Assembly: GCA_963691705.1 (NCBI GenBank) | Contig: OY829542.1 | Span: 22,926,579-22,990,578 of the forward strand | Origin: Viola odorata | Lineage: Eukaryota > Streptophyta > Magnoliopsida > Malpighiales > Violaceae | Direction of reading: 5' to 3' | Length of the DNA: 64,000 nt | Part shown: piece by piece, positions 56,601 through 64,000 of the stretch | Position numbering within the stretch: the first letter of the stretch is position 1 | Layout: each line of letters opens with the position of its first letter | The notes under the pieces: model-generated | What the model was told of the DNA's origin: nothing | The model's database searches: none | The model's input: the letters and a program-made list of their open reading frames with translations, nothing else | Made by a program: the position numbers and the translations under genes

Positions 56601-58132
56601 CATTCTAGGTGATAAATCGGTAGTAATGGCTCCATTGATGATGGCATTGATTGTCTTCACTAAACGTCAGTGCAACAGTTGCATGATTAGCCTATAAATA
56701 GCATGGCTAAAGGAAGGTAAAGGTACGCGCACACGTACTATTACCGCTCTCACACTCACATTGCTATAACACACTACTGACTTGATCGTCGGAGAGTTTA
56801 CGCCGGAGATACCCTCCGGCGCATTGCAGGTCATACAAGGTCAAACCTGAAGACACGTCATCAACTGCAGTTACCAAGGAGTCCAACCCCGTTCGAGATT
56901 TATATCATTGTCTTTTTCCGCTTCCCAAATCCCAAACCATGACTATGATACAAGTGAGGAAGAAAAGGAAAGTATTGTAATGCTAGTGGGTTCATTAAAA
57001 GCTCAGAAATGCCTATGATCTTATTGAAGAGATGATGAGAAAATTCTTATTTATACTATGTTTGGTTGGAAGGAAAGAAAATGGGTGGAAGAAAAGAGGG
57101 GGGAGTGAAGAGGGTGGAAAATAATCTCTTTGTGGTGTTTGGTTGAGTGGAAAATAGAAAGAAAGAAAATGCAAAGAAAAAAAATGAAACGACAACTTAC
57201 CCATTAGCTCATTAGAGATGTTTGTTCATTTTATTTCTTTTTAAGGGTAGGATAGGAAAAAGCTAAGGAGGTGCCTTTTCCTTCCATTTTCTGCCTACTA
57301 TTGGATGGAAAAACAATTGATTGTCCCCATACCACTTTTCCCCTCCTATTTTTCTTCCCTAACCAAACAAGAGAAATTAGTTTTCCTTCCCCATTTTCCT
57401 TCCTTCCATTTTCCTTCCACCCATTTTCCTTCCAACCAAACACAATGTAAAGGTTTAAAGAGAAACCTTGAAAATTGAGATGTATACCTGAGATATAGCG
57501 GCTTGACTGACATTGGATGATGTGAATCTCAAAATATTCTTAGCCTCACAATCTTGTAGAAAATGCTTGAACATTGTTTGAAATAAGCTGAATTGTCCTT
57601 GCACGATCTTCTTCGCCTATGGTAGATTAGGCAAACATCAGAAACTTTGTAAGAAGTGGGAAGTGATTGACATTTGAGCCAACTTTAGTCCCATGCAATG
57701 CAAATCACCTACTTCGCAACAAAATAAAAGACAACTCACCAATAATAGTAATAGACAAAGCAGAATAAGGCACAAAATATCAATACATGAAAAAAGACAA
57801 TTTACTGAAACCTACGCCTCCCAGATTGCAAAATTGCCACTATAGTACTTGAAGCTAACAAAATAGATTATCGGGAACAATGACGTCTCGTTGAACATTT
57901 GATTGAAGACATTATTAATACTCAACAAAGCGTATCAGTCATTGAGAGTAGTCAAAGAAATCACCAATCATTAAAGTGAACCACCTTAATGCTTTTAGAA
58001 AATAAAAATTCTATACAGATATCAGTGTGAGCTGAAGCAACCTTTTACCTTGTTCTTGTCCTCTGCAAACAGCATCCGTAAATCACCCATATAAGAGAGG
58101 CTGCATATTTTGGAATAGAGATTGATTGCGCG
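44447..58132 (-). CDS. TAM41: TAM41-like mitochondrial CDP-diacylglycerol synthase, 3' four exons (partial)
   Basis: Minus-strand exons 58132-58049, 57616-57488, 44933-44828 and 44637-44447 join in frame (phases 0, 0, 1) with GT-AG borders. They encode 169 residues plus TGA: LYSKICSLSYMGDLRMLFAE, KKIVQGQFSLFQTMFKHFLQ, SLVTFLPPLVRSEMGLKLGE, SSREEGARCMQR and a tail with SARQAVSGLLAAGG ending KAWKSWT. This matches my knowledge of Tam41/Mmp37, the inner-membrane phosphatidate cytidylyltransferase that starts cardiolipin synthesis. The C-terminal LLAAGGII segment fits membrane attachment. N-terminal catalytic exons are not in the window; the Athila LTR begins 8 bp beyond the first exon. The third intron from the end is 12.55 kb because of element D. 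Whether the gene still works is unknown. Confidence 0.8.
44828..44933 (-). CDS. TAM41: TAM41-like penultimate exon
   Basis: This 106-bp exon lies between the acceptor ctcaacag (minus) and the donor GTATGTCTC. It encodes DCGLPVTRSLVTFLPPLVRS then EMGLKLGEEKVLRNS and ends in phase 1, matching the next exon exactly. Confidence 0.8.
45133..45393. mobile_element. Fold-back Stowaway MITE (261 bp), relative of 43723-43955
   Basis: The ends CTCCCTCTGGTCTCCAATAA and (right, reverse complement) CTCCCTCCGGTCTCCAAAAT have TA flanks (45131-45132, 45394-45395). It shares the core atatcgaggaggccggatga and actatttgaccccaaaaaa with 43723-43955, but the outer 40 bp differ. It lies in an intron of the TAM41-like gene. 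Confidence 0.9.
45545..46176 (+). repeat. Element D 5' LTR
   Basis: This 632-bp LTR is partner of 56256-56907 with scattered substitutions. It is followed at 46179 by TGGTGCTTTCATTGAGAG, the PBS. Confidence 0.9.
46179..46196 (+). promoter_or_regulatory. Element D primer-binding site
   Basis: TGGTGCTTTCATTGAGAG starts two bases after the LTR with the TGG expected from a tRNA CCA end. I do not assign the tRNA. Confidence 0.6.
46281..48120 (+). pseudogene. Element D gag, frameshifted by tandem duplication
   Basis: The frame starts MTSEPQVTVST at 46281. A 254-bp segment (46419-46672) is duplicated in tandem at 46673-46917, and because 254 is not a multiple of 3 the frame breaks. Capsid-like sequence returns with FRNRFSTSIPLKKSSADLFD, IRRKSGESLKAYLERFNLE and LEDTLLVDPLLTLDLLRIRA. 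A zinc-like module YCRFHKANNHDTERCKMLKS follows near 47990-48050. Several stops and shifts lie between these parts. Confidence 0.8.
46419..46917 (+). repeat. 254-bp tandem duplication in element D gag
   Basis: Both units start actcctggggatagttcgac (46419 and 46673), and the second copy ends at about 46917. They differ at several sites, so the duplication is not brand new. It destroys the gag frame. Confidence 0.85.
48361..48930 (+). pseudogene. Element D aspartic protease region
   Basis: The frame has RTLVDNGSAINLLSYKAY (active-site DNGS), VDLNLPYNDILGRPFLNVFG and KVKYPSWEGVVTIKGDQKLA, a complete-looking Ty3-type protease. It is in one open frame with the zinc module (47797-48930) and ends in TGA at 48928-48930 before RT. 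The domain itself seems intact, but its polyprotein context is lost. Confidence 0.82.
48949..50088 (+). pseudogene. Element D reverse transcriptase, multiple stops
   Basis: RT motifs are in order: PPWLANPVIVPKHNGEWRIC, CYPLPRIEQLVDQ, KATYCYKAMPFGLKN, then VYVDDML (49600-49617, catalytic YVDD) and FQTGKFMGYIVSRKGI. In-frame stops include 49153-49155, 49336-49338, 49579-49581 and the end at 50086-50088. At least two fit single C-to-T changes (CAG to TAG before IGRN, CGA to TGA after AVLV). It is not functional. Confidence 0.88.
50450..50890 (+). pseudogene. Element D RNase H, one stop
   Basis: The sequence reads TWVIHVDGEKNQESAGVGII, NNAVEYEALLTGLRIGKEL, LMIHGDSKLIAD, a TAG, then VNGISQARN. 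Catalytic acidic residues (D in VDGE, E in VEYE, D in HGDS) are present. The stop replaces the Gln usually seen before VNG, consistent with CAG to TAG. Confidence 0.85.
50950..52260 (+). pseudogene. Element D integrase, multiple stops
   Basis: The zinc-binding region is H.SGGTMTAQVLRLGFYW with CKKCQEFARIPPQP. The core has WRIDILGPFPKARSKLKFV, ILVSDNGTQ and VTNRTILSG. The position expected for the catalytic Glu before NRT reads as Val in KVTNRT (the usual E.ANR motif is altered). The C-terminus has LSPNWDGPYRVTRVIGKGAY. Stops lie near 51532, 51614 and 51907. The element is inactive here. Confidence 0.85.
52553..52972. repeat. Degenerate tandem repeats in element D 3' spacer
   Basis: The phrase cgatcttttgataagatggt recurs five times (near 52558, 52680, 52806, 52865 and 52940) with variable spacing of about 60-126 bp. 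Some units also share gggttattc.gg. A second repeat (tttcctttggagaaacgg) occurs twice near 52978 and 53066. These parallel the arrays in element C's 3' spacer. Confidence 0.7.
53290..55757 (-). pseudogene. Element D antisense accessory ORF (Transposase_28-like plus coiled coil)
   Basis: The minus-strand coding block sits between integrase and the 3' LTR. The N-terminal part (55757-55347) has MKIPDDYRIFI, then FQYGFQFPIHDMVQDLLISY and NPAQITPP, resembling the putative gypsy-type transposon domain known as Transposase_28. Middle frames (55020-54479) are shifted. The part 54471-53545 has a long coiled coil (QSLQGKLSEASELQQKANET, TIQTLTEEVTQKEETTSRL). After one stop it continues to an acidic tail (DLDDGDLGDDFSDDDDSD). 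Antisense extra ORFs are a known trait of Tat/Retand elements, with unknown role. A G-run of about 14 lies near 54256. Confidence 0.75.
56256..56907 (+). repeat. Element D 3' LTR
   Basis: This 652-bp LTR is partner of 45545-46176. The extra 20 bp (gacagttacatgagaagacc) follow ggaacc. No strong polypurine tract precedes it; the upstream acactcgggcttg resembles the region seen before Tat LTRs. Confidence 0.9.
57056..57447. mobile_element. MITE with about 30-bp terminal inverted repeats (392 bp)
   Basis: The left end CTATGTTTGGTTGGAAGGAA and right end (reverse complement) CATTGTGTTTGGTTGGAAGG continue through aaaatgggtgg on both sides. TA flanks both ends (57054-57055, 57448-57449) as a possible target duplication. 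Minus-strand frames over it are artefacts. It lies in the same TAM41 intron as element D. Confidence 0.7.
57488..57616 (-). CDS. TAM41: TAM41-like exon (129 bp)
   Basis: The exon encodes AKKIVQGQFSLFQTMFKHFL, then QDCEAKNILRFTSSNVSQ and AAISQ, between acceptor ctaccatag (minus) and donor GTATACATC, phase 0 at both ends. It joins in frame to the exon at 44933, 12.55 kb away. Confidence 0.82.
58049..58132 (-). CDS. TAM41: TAM41-like exon (84 bp), most upstream in window
   Basis: The exon encodes INLYSKICSLSYMGDLRMLF then AEDKNK, ending at donor GTAAAAGG. The acceptor aaattag is weak, with no pyrimidine tract, because an Athila LTR starts at 58140, only 8 bp away. This insertion may impair splicing. 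Confidence 0.8.
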
Positions 58133-58139
58133 CTAATTT

Positions 58140-59445
58140 TGATGAATATCTCTATATATTTATGTGTCATTATCTCATGTTTGTGCAGAATTGAGGATTC
58201 AAAGAAGATAGAGAAGAAAGTTGCTGAAAATACCAGTTTTGGTGATGAAGAGCTTATTCCTGCCCTAGAAAGAATTCTAGAGTTCAAGGCCTTAGTCTAG
58301 GTTAGAAGAACGAAAGCAGTGGAAAATCAAGAAAAGAGTCAAAACGCAGCGTTTTGGAGAAAATCAAGGAAGACGCATTCTGGATATGATTAGAAGAGGA
58401 TGAGAGACCCCCTAAGTGATTTGGATCAGAACAACTTTCAATTTTGAATTTTATGAGATAATTAAGGGAAAAAATATTATTTAATCTCTCCCTTAATTCT
58501 CATAATTTTTTCTTGGAGTTCTGGGTTTTATTTCTTACCAGTTCTGTTTCAAACTTGCTCCCGTCATCTTCTTCCATAGAAAATAAGATTTTTATGCAAT
58601 TTCGTATTTTTCTGTTTATCGTTAATTATGTTTAATTCTAGCTAAATTTCCCTTTTCTAGTGAAAGTAATAAAAGTTTATGATTCAGTTTAATTGTGAGA
58701 TCTAATTGTTTTATATAATTTCTACATTTGTGTTTATTCATTCATTGATTTAATGTCAATATTGTTCATGTTAGGTTTAAGTCTGATCACCTTAATCTCT
58801 AATCTGTCCAATTACTATAGTTCTCGAGGGCTGCGGATTACAAAGCCCGAAGGAGAAACAAACAACTAGATCGATCTCAGTTCAAGGCTCTTTGAGACTA
58901 GAGTGAATGCATGATTAGGTCTAAAGGCTATAAATGTACCTTAGTCTTGGCCTAGAATTAGTTTTTCCCTGAATTTATCAATTTGTCTAGTTAAATATTA
59001 TAAGTGTACCTTAAGGTTGCTAGATTAATTAGGGTCTCTTAATAGGTGTACTTTTAAGTGACTTATTGCAGATGGAAAGGAGGAAACCTAAGTGTACCTG
59101 GTTGTTATAACTTCTCCATAAATCAGAAGCGAATATCTCTGAATCAATGATCAATTAATACTTAAGTCATAACCTTATAATTGCCTTTTCTAAGATCTTT
59201 TATCATATTTGTTCACACAATCAATCTCTGGACTCTGTCCATTTTAATTGCACTATTTTCATTTTTATTTTATCAATCATTTTCCAAACAAACCCCCATT
59301 TTATTCATTGCATTGGTCATAATTTAAAATCAGATCTTATTCCTTTGTCTCGGTGGAACGAACTTCTTATCACCGTGTACAATTAATTTTGCATATCAGT
59401 ATAAGTTGTATTTGATTATTATTTGACGGATTCGGCAGCCGGTCA
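58140..59445 (+). repeat. Athila 5' LTR (1306 bp)
   Basis: Probable limits are TGATGAATATC at 58140 and CAGCCGGTCA at 59445, directly before the PBS. Content such as aggtctaaaggctataaatg and gtggaacgaacttcttatcac is typical of Athila LTRs. The start is inferred from the TG dinucleotide and the host exon boundary. Confidence 0.65.
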
Positions 59446-59447
59446 AA

Positions 59448-59467
59448 TTTTTGGCGTTGTTGCCGAG
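59448..59467 (+). promoter_or_regulatory. Athila primer-binding site
   Basis: TTTTGGCGTTGTTGCCGAGG resembles the tRNA-Asp-type Athila PBS (TGGCGCCGTTGCCGGGG) with three changes. Confidence 0.75.
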
Positions 59468-59503
59468 GACAATTGGTAAACTAATTTTTGATTTTCTCTG
59501 TGT

Positions 59504-60760
59504 ATGACTAGGTCAACCAGTTCAGAATTATTACCATAGAATCCTAAGATTACAAGTACTGAGACCAAGAGAAGGAAATGAATCAAGAAGTCCAGTGCAG
59601 GAGTGCAATCAAAATCAGGTTCCTCAATAGGTTCTAATATTCACGAAGAGGAAGACTTTAGTCTAGCCCTAGAGTTAGGCCAAGAAGAACCAGTTCATTC
59701 CAATCCACCAGAAATGGCGAATGTAAATGCGGATAGAACTCTAAGAGCACTCAATTTAGGACCAGAACAAACTATTTCTTTATGTATTAATTACCAGCAA
59801 GTGGCCAATGATTGAACTATAAAAATAAATGTCATCCAAGCATTGAAAAAATTTCATGGTTTATCTAATGAAAATCCTTACTCTCTTTTGCAGGAACTAC
59901 ATTGAAAATGTGATTCATTGAAGCCACTAGATGTGCCAATAGAGAGAGTAAAATTGAGAGCGTTCCCTTGGACACTAGAAGATGTTGCAAAGAGTTGGTT
60001 TTTCAGCCTACCTACTCATACCATTACAACATGGGTTGAAATGTCAGATGCTTTCTTGAAAAAATACTTCCCATCCAGCAAAGCAGAAAAATCCAGGAAG
60101 AATTTAGTTACAATCCAGCAACTTAATGATGAGAGCTTTGTGGAGTATTTCGAACGATTTGAGAGGATGCAAGCTGTTTGTCCTTCACATGGAGTAACAG
60201 AATAATCATTGATTCAATACTTCTATGATGATATGAAGCGAAGTGACAAGGAAAAATTGGATGCAACGAGTGGTAGAGCTATAATAGATCTAACTCCAGT
60301 AAGAGCAAAGGAATTGATCAAAACCATGGCCAACAACTGTTCAGAAAATAAAAGTTCTGAAAGAACTAATCTAGTAAAAGAGGTTGGTGTATCATCAATT
60401 GAAAATAGATTGGTTGAAATGAATAATATGCTACTTTCTATTATGGTAGGGAATTCTCAATAGGTTAAAGCATGTAGATTTGCTGTCAAACGGGACATCC
60501 AACTGATACTTGTCTAATGCTGCAAGATGGAGCACAGGTTAATGCGTTGATGAGGTTCAATCAAGGCCAGAATAAGATGAATAATCCTTATTCAAATGTT
60601 TACAACTAAGGTGGGAAACAACACCCCAACTTCAGTTGGAATCAGCAACCTCAACCTCCATTTAACCTACTGAACTTCCAACCCATACCTCCACAAAATC
60701 AACAGCAAAGCCCTGCCCTGCCCAACCAATCAATCTCAGTCATCCAACAATCCATTTGAG
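59504..60760 (+). pseudogene. Athila gag, several stops
   Basis: ATG 59504 opens a frame (MTRSTSSELLP, stop). It continues with NPYSLLQELH, then AFPWTLEDVAKSWFFSLPTH, KKYFPSSKAEKSRKNLVTIQ, YFERFERMQAVCPSHGVTE and LIQYFYDDMKRSDKEKLDAT. A CCHC knuckle survives across a frameshift (GHPTDTC near 60487-60520). At least five stops interrupt it. It is the capsid protein of an Athila element, now dead. Confidence 0.85.
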
Positions 60761-61087
60761 GAGCTTATGAAACAATTTGCCTTGACCACACAAGCTAATA
60801 TTGCACACATTCAAGCAAGCATGACAAATCTTGAAAAATAGATAACACAATTAGCCACAACTCTTAGCAAGAAAGAGAATGAAGGAAAACTGCATTCCAT
60901 GACTAAAGACAATCCCAAACATAATGTCAGCGCAATGGAGCTAAGAAGCGGGAAAAATCTGCCAACTAGGCAAGGCCTTATTCTAGGCCAGGAATTATGA
61001 GTTGCCCCACAAGAACAAGAAGCTGAGGTTTTAGAACCAGAATCAACACTGACCAAAACCACTACAAAGACACCTGTATAACAGGAT

Positions 61088-62545
61088 GTGAAGGTAACCC
61101 TGCCACTTTTCCCTAAAAGGTCTGCCAAGACTAAGAAGGAGGAAGATGACAGGGATATTGTTAATATTCTTAGCAAAGTTTCTATAAATATACCTTTACT
61201 TAATGCAATCGCTTCTATTCCTAAATATGCTAAGTTTTTGAAAGACTTATATAATAATATAAAAAAATTGACAGGAGTAGAAGTGGTCAATATGGGAGAG
61301 AATGTTTCGGCAGTGATACAAAAAAAAGTTACCCTCAAAGTGCAAGGATGGAGGTATGTTTGCAATACCATGCACAATTGGAGATAAGAGCCTGGAAAAA
61401 AGCTTTTTGTGACCTTGGGTCAGGGATCAATGTGATGCCCTGATACGATTCCGGTTCCTCTGATTTGGAGTGCGAAATTAAACTAAATAGAATCTTGAAC
61501 AATGAACCAAAAACACACCTCTTGATTCAACAAGTCAAGGATCTAGTTCAATTAATTGATTGATACGAACACAAGTTTACAATAAACTCATTAATGGAAA
61601 CAAATACCAACAACCTGATGTTGGATTTCAATAAGGAACTTGACACCCTCAAGAACCTACTATGCTCAATCAGTAGAGCAACCAAAATACATAAAGAACC
61701 CCCTGGTTCTACTTGATTCAAGCCTAAGGTAATCCAACCAACTAGCTAGCAACCAAGGAGACTACTTGAATGGAAAAGGAAGAAACTCTTTCTCAACCTA
61801 ACTCTCAACTCAACCTAGTCTTCATACAAAATGAGGGAAAGGATCTATACATGAAATAGCCAAATAAAGTAAACAGTCACGTTGCAAACAAAGTCTTCAA
61901 TGTTGCTAGCGGCATGCCATTAGTGTGCTTAGCTTTTCCATTGCTCAGTGACGCTAGCGGTATGCTGTTAGTGTGCTTAGCGGTACTGTCTTTTTCGTTG
62001 CTCGGATTCCTTTCTGGCTCTCGCTCGTACGCGTAGAGTGAGTCCTTTGGGGGATGGTTATATCTTCATCCATTATCGCATCATGCCCCCTATCCATCTA
62101 CAACACCCTCAATCTAGAACCTCTGAAACCAACAAGAGTGGTCATTCAATTGGCGGATCGATCATACATTTACCCAAAAGGTGTGATAGAGGATGTTCTT
62201 GTTAAGATGTGAGATTTTGTATTCCTAGTAGATTTTTATGTGATTGGCATGGAGGATGACAATTCCTCAAAGGCAACAAATGTATTGTTAGGAAGACCAT
62301 TTCTAAGGATTGTCCATGCGAACATTGACGTGTATGATAGATATTTGCCTTTAGAATTTGATGGTGCTATGATTAGATTTAATATGTACAATGCATTGAA
62401 ATATTCAGAAGATGTTCATTGTGTTAATTTTATTGATGTGATTGACCCTTTTGTTGATCAAGTGCAGGAAATTAACTCATTTGATCCTTTTGATCCTTTG
62501 GACTATATACTCAGCAGAGGAATAGAGGAGAAAGAGCTTATTTAG
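61088..62545 (+). pseudogene. Athila protease region, split by a solo LTR
   Basis: The sequence PLFPKRSAKTKKEEDD, KVSINIPLLNAIASIPKYAK and FLKDLYNNIKK leads to CDLGSGINVMP in another frame at 61407-61440. After the solo LTR it resumes PLSIYNTLNLEPLKP, VVIQLADRSYIYPKGVIEDV, LLGRPFLRIVHANIDVYD. This is the Athila aspartic protease with a DLGS active site. Frameshifts and one stop (near 62209) disable it. Confidence 0.85.
61441..62083 (-). mobile_element. Solo LTR in the Athila protease (643 bp)
   Basis: The unit starts TGATACGATTCC and ends TTATCGCATCA, with a perfect 5-bp TSD TGCCC (61436-61440 and 62084-62088). Removing it restores the protease frame ATG CCC CTA TCC. Its layout parallels the LTRs of element B and of 18917-19683 (TGATACGA-type end), so the sense strand is probably minus. 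It contains a duplicated phrase (gctagcgg.atgc..ttagtgtgcttag, twice near 61908-61982). Confidence 0.85.
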
Positions 62546-62664
62546 ATAGAGAAAGACATAATTGTTAATACAGATTTGTAGGCTGCTGTATATGAATTGG
62601 ATGTTTTTAAAAACTCATTCCAAGTTACTTCCCTCTATTGTGCAGGCCCCACAACTAGAGTTGA

Positions 62665-63069
<405 letters not shown>

Positions 63070-64000
63070 TGATATGAACCCTAGTACGCATCGCACGCAC
63101 GTTGCTCCTTCGCGTGTGCCCTTGCCGCCCGTTGGCCCGATGACGCGCCAACACAGCAAGCGTCTGTCCAGCCAGCTTTCCTTGTTCCTACATAATGAGA
63201 TTCAGCGTGAGGCTACGCTGGAGGAGTCCGTACTACGCGAGCACACGCCGCGCTCAGTGACGCTGCTGGTCGCACCCAGCGCTCACGCTAGCGCCCACGA
63301 AACGGACGCCCGAGCCAAGTCAGACTTGGGAAATATTTACCAAGCTCCAGCCGAGTTAGAAGATAGCTTCAAGGGTCTAGAAGAGGCTACGGGAGTTTCA
63401 AGTCAAACGCCCGACGCGTTTGGAAGAATGGCCGAGCGGGTCAACGCATGCGCAAGTCCTAGCGCACCAAGGACTTCGACTTGAGGAAGGACGCGCATTG
63501 CGCAATTCTACCGTGCGTAGGATTGCTTGGGTCTACTAATACTCTTAGTACTAGTATTATAATTAATTAATTATTTCAGCTTTTATTCAAGTCGAATTCT
63601 TGTATAGATAGAAGTTCTAGTTCTCGTAGGATTTGTATTTCTTGCACCTATTTAAGGCAGCCACTTGGCTTAATAAAATCAGACTTTTTTTGCCAAAACA
63701 CTTGAGTTAAATTTAAGTCTCACAAGAACCTTGAATCCTTTGAGTCCGAACGCTCGAAGAGCATATCAAGTAAATCGAAAGTTCACCCCCATTGTTCGAT
63801 TGCCTAGGTTGCTAACCAATTTGCTGGTTAGAGGGTTAGGATTTCGATCAAGATCCTCATTCGCGTAGCTGGGTTGGCTAGGCATCACGACTTAGCAGGG
63901 TCAGCGCACGTTTGGGTTCAGTTTAAGTATTTCCGCACAAAGTCCATCCTTGAACAACGATCGCAACAAGAGCATCGATCCAAGCCTAGCAAGGATCGTA
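63070..64000 (+). mobile_element. Start of another LTR (gypsy type), runs off the window
   Basis: The sequence begins TGATATGAACCC at the breakpoint of RPL18A homology. It contains a TATA-type CTATTTAAGG near 63647, then cttaataaaatcagac, which reads like U3-R-U5. A frame from 63074 to 63484 (VGPMTRQHSKRLSSQLSLFL) resembles the C-terminal tail of gypsy polyproteins, which in element A also extends into the LTR (RPIMKARSKIPLTLQMG). The window ends in aaggatcgta, which could complete a GATCGTATCA-type end just beyond. Confidence 0.55.

Larger units (their letters stand above)
45545..56907 (+). mobile_element. Element D: Tat/Retand-like LTR retrotransposon, degenerate
   Basis: LTRs 45545-46176 (632 bp) and 56256-56907 (652 bp) begin TGATAATATATTATGG and end GATTTATATCA. 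The right copy has an extra 20 bp near 56379-56398. The flanks TTATC (45540-45544) and TTGTC (56908-56912) are a TSD with one mismatch, so this is an old insertion. Plus-strand order is gag, protease, RT, RNase H, integrase, a repeat spacer, then an antisense ORF block. The domain order and antisense ORF fit the Tat lineage. The coding regions carry many stops. It lies inside an intron of the TAM41-like gene, in the opposite orientation. Confidence 0.9.

Overview
This is a window of plant nuclear DNA, most likely from a eudicot. The evidence is two spliced host genes with GT-AG introns, plant-type Ty3/gypsy and Ty1/copia LTR retrotransposons, Stowaway MITEs, a non-autonomous hAT element, and AT-rich intergenic DNA. 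The retroelement protein styles would fit Caryophyllales, but I cannot prove the species. I see no bacterial operon, CRISPR array, rRNA or tRNA gene.

Only two host genes are visible. (1) A complete four-exon gene for cytosolic ribosomal protein eL20/RPL18A lies at 41179-42677 (+), with a telo-box and TATA box upstream. (2) The 3' four exons of a TAM41-like mitochondrial CDP-diacylglycerol synthase lie at 58132 down to 44447 (-). Its penultimate-but-one intron is about 12.5 kb because an 11.4-kb Tat-type retrotransposon and several MITEs sit inside it. An Athila element cuts into the intron just upstream of the first visible exon, so the N-terminal exons should lie to the right of the window.

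Layout from left to right. 1-12.95 kb: an old Athila-like LTR interrupted by two LTR elements with perfect 5-bp target-site duplications (TSDs). Element A (959-6533, +) is gag-only, with LTRs differing at one base. Element B (6673-12649, -) is an older chromovirus-type element without RT or IN, itself split by a 2.77-kb Ogre/Tat-type solo LTR. 12.95-14.56 kb: a copia RNase H relic split by a hAT element with a perfect 8-bp TSD. 14.56-23.97 kb: an AT-rich repeat block with about 14 copies of one motif, internal duplications, two solo LTRs with TSDs, and Helitron-end-like hairpins. 23.97-39.75 kb: a 15.8-kb Ogre/Tat-like element C (-) with ORF1, a duplicated gag module, protease fused to RNase H because RT is deleted, integrase, and a minisatellite-rich 3' spacer. 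39.75-45.5 kb: MITEs, RPL18A and the 3' end of TAM41. 45.5-56.9 kb: Tat/Retand-like element D (+) with nonsense-riddled pol and an antisense extra ORF. 56.9-64 kb: TAM41 exons, a broken Athila element holding another solo LTR, a captured copy of RPL18A exon 4, and the start of a further LTR.

No retrotransposon here encodes a complete functional polyprotein, so mobility of element A would need proteins supplied from elsewhere. All boundaries, identities and counts were read by eye and no database search was made.
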